Part shown: one piece after another, positions 63,187-64,000 of the stretch
Numbering within the stretch: the stretch's first letter is position 1
How the letters are laid out: each line of letters begins with the position of its first letter
Source of the DNA: Thermus neutrinimicus
GTDB lineage: Bacteria; Deinococcota; Deinococci; Deinococcales; Thermaceae
DNA length: 64,000 bases
NCBI RefSeq assembly: GCF_022760955.1
Contig: NZ_JAKTNU010000008.1
Span: 1 to 64,000, forward strand
Direction: 5' to 3'
Program-made: the position numbers and the translations under genes
The notes under the pieces: generated by a model
What the model was told of the DNA's origin: nothing
Database searches by the model: none
Seen by the model: only the letters and a program-made list of their open reading frames with translations

Positions 63187-63882
63187 CTACGAGGGTTGGG
63201 TTGCGGGCTTGCGCAAAGCCCAGAGGCTTCCCAGAAGGAGTACCGCCAGGATGAGGAGGCTGAAGGCCTCCTTGTCCAAGCCCACGGCCAGCTCGGGGCG
63301 GTGGAGCACCTCTTTCATGAGCTTGTCCCAACCCCCCACGAGAAGCTTCACCCCCGCAAGCCCCACCACCCCATAGGCCAGGTGCTTGAACCGGGGGTAC
63401 CGGTCCAGGAGATTCACCACCAGGCTGGCCAGCATCCTGAGGGCCAGGATGCCCAGGAAGACCCCGGTGTAGATGACCCATAGCTTGTCGGAAAGGGCCA
63501 CGGCCACCAGGACCGAGTCCACGGCAAAGGCCAGGTCCATGAGCTCCACCTGGGCCACCGTTTTCCAAAACTGCGCGGCGCTCACCTCCAGAGGGGGTGG
63601 GGCATGGGCTTCCTGGGGCCTGAGGAAGTGCTTCAGGGCCACGTAAAGCAGATAGGCGGCCCCCAGCGCCTGGACCCACCAGAGCTTGATGACCAAGGCG
63701 GCGAAGAAGAGGGCGAGTCCCCTGAGCACGTAGGCTCCCAGGATGCCATAGAAGAGGGCCTTGCGCCTGAGGTGAACGGGCAGCTTTTGGACGATGACCC
63801 CCAGGATGAGGGCGTTGTCCGCGGAGAGGATGACCTCGAGGGCCACCAGGATCAGGATCACCGAGAGAACACCCGCTTCCAT
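63187..63882 (-). CDS. terC: TerC-family integral membrane protein (metal exporter-like)
   Basis: Protein of 231 residues with about seven to nine helices. The acidic metal-site motifs ALEVILSADNALILG and ELMDLAFAVDSVLVAVAL define the TerC/Alx family, which exports manganese or metalates secreted proteins. The start at 63882 (MEAGVLSVI...) follows AGGAGG by 5 bases. It is preceded by a terminator and a yybP-ykoY-like riboswitch, matching a manganese role. Confidence 0.93.
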   Translation of the reverse strand: MEAGVLSVILILVALEVILSADNALILGVIVQKLPVHLRRKALFYGILGAYVLRGLALFFAALVIKLWWVQALGAAYLLYVALKHFLRPQEAHAPPPLEVSAAQFWKTVAQVELMDLAFAVDSVLVAVALSDKLWVIYTGVFLGILALRMLASLVVNLLDRYPRFKHLAYGVVGLAGVKLLVGGWDKLMKEVLHRPELAVGLDKEAFSLLILAVLLLGSLWALRKPATQPS

Positions 63883-63893
63883 GCACACCTCCT

Positions 63894-63925
63894 AAAAGAA
63901 AAAGACCACCGCCCTTGCGGTGGTC
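63894..63925 (-). terminator. Riboswitch-controlled terminator upstream of terC
   Basis: On the minus strand GACCACCGC (63917-63925) pairs perfectly with GCGGTGGTC (63904-63912) around AAGG, followed by TTTTTCTTTT (63894-63903). Its 5' side includes GAGACC, which is part of the closing stem of the upstream aptamer. Ligand-bound aptamer should thus prevent this hairpin, turning expression on. Confidence 0.85.
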
Positions 63926-64000
63926 TCGCCCGGGCTTTTCGCCCCCAGCCTCCCGGGGCCTAGGCCCGTCCTGACGGGAGGCTGGTCTTGGGGCTACTCC
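63920..64000 (-). ncRNA. yybP-ykoY-type (manganese) riboswitch aptamer, 5' end cut by the window
   Basis: In the direction of transcription the RNA reads GGAGTAGCCCCAAG at the window edge, a long GC-rich arm with CCAGCCTCCCG pairing to CGGGAGGCTGG, and then GGGCGAGACC. GGGGAGUAG and the closing xGCxAGACC are the two conserved metal-binding/docking segments of this riboswitch class. The first strand of the closing stem lies beyond 64000. The terminator overlaps its 3' part. Confidence 0.85.

Overview
The window comes from a Thermus species. It is very GC-rich and densely coded, with many ATGA/GTGA stop-start overlaps. Nearly every recognisable protein (FtsY, UvrD, LysN, arginase and the 14 Nqo subunits) looks like a Thermus orthologue. 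The rpmH-inside-rnpA arrangement is a known Thermus hallmark. I cannot fix the species, and several details (tandem repeats in the nuo operon, an R-M pair) look strain-specific. No rRNA, CRISPR array, insertion sequence or prophage was seen. The longest gene-free stretches are all under 200 bases, and each is described.

Layout: 1-3093 (minus) holds the start of a fatty-acyl-CoA ligase, a metallo-beta-lactamase hydrolase and a shortened phosphohexomutase. 3128-6017 (plus) holds uvrD and an unknown gene. 6005-9435 (minus) holds dsbB, ftsY, a small outer-membrane-like protein and gltX, with a broken DUF5522-like gene between dsbB and ftsY. 9490-11628 (plus) is lptB plus a DUF3084 coiled-coil protein. 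11536-14996 (minus) is rpmH/rnpA-yidD-yidC-khpB-prmC, a translation and membrane-insertion operon. 15156-21918 (plus) is a branched-chain-amino-acid-type ABC importer with an acyl-CoA synthetase built into it. 21966-24462 (plus) is a pseudouridine synthase and a type II restriction-modification pair whose nuclease gene is clearly lower in GC. 24445-26794 (minus) is lysN and dgt.

26795-31883 (minus) is the yceD-rpmF-fabH-fabD-fabG-acpP-fabF fatty-acid cluster. 31977-33749 holds arginase and two small unknowns. 33850-47938 (minus) is the full nuoA-N (nqo7-14) complex I operon, interrupted between nuoD and nuoE by 36-bp tandem repeats. 48093-50300 (minus) is ddrA, a phosphoesterase and ksgA. 50363-50838 (plus) is a small secreted protein and tRNA-Ala(CGC). 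50874-54352 (minus) is comB, a WecG-type glycosyltransferase, a TPR protein and a possible 28-residue peptide. 54380-57558 (plus) is thiL-hisC-hisB-hisH. 57529-61351 (minus) holds a PfkB kinase, a PaaK-like protein with an altered ATP loop, and purE-purK. 61399-62661 (plus) is an SbtA/SbtB bicarbonate transport pair. 62658-64000 (minus) is terC-dedA behind a yybP-ykoY-type (manganese) riboswitch with a textbook terminator.

Many genes have a -10 hexamer about 6-8 bases before the start codon and no Shine-Dalgarno. This is the signature of leaderless transcripts known in Deinococcus-Thermus, and it was used here to choose several starts. The strongest leads are the riboswitch-controlled terC-dedA pair, the repeat-encoded bridging ORF in the nuo operon, the repeated operator-like CCTACACC boxes upstream of nuoA, the palindrome on the ddrA promoter, and the three-frame DUF5522 remnant.
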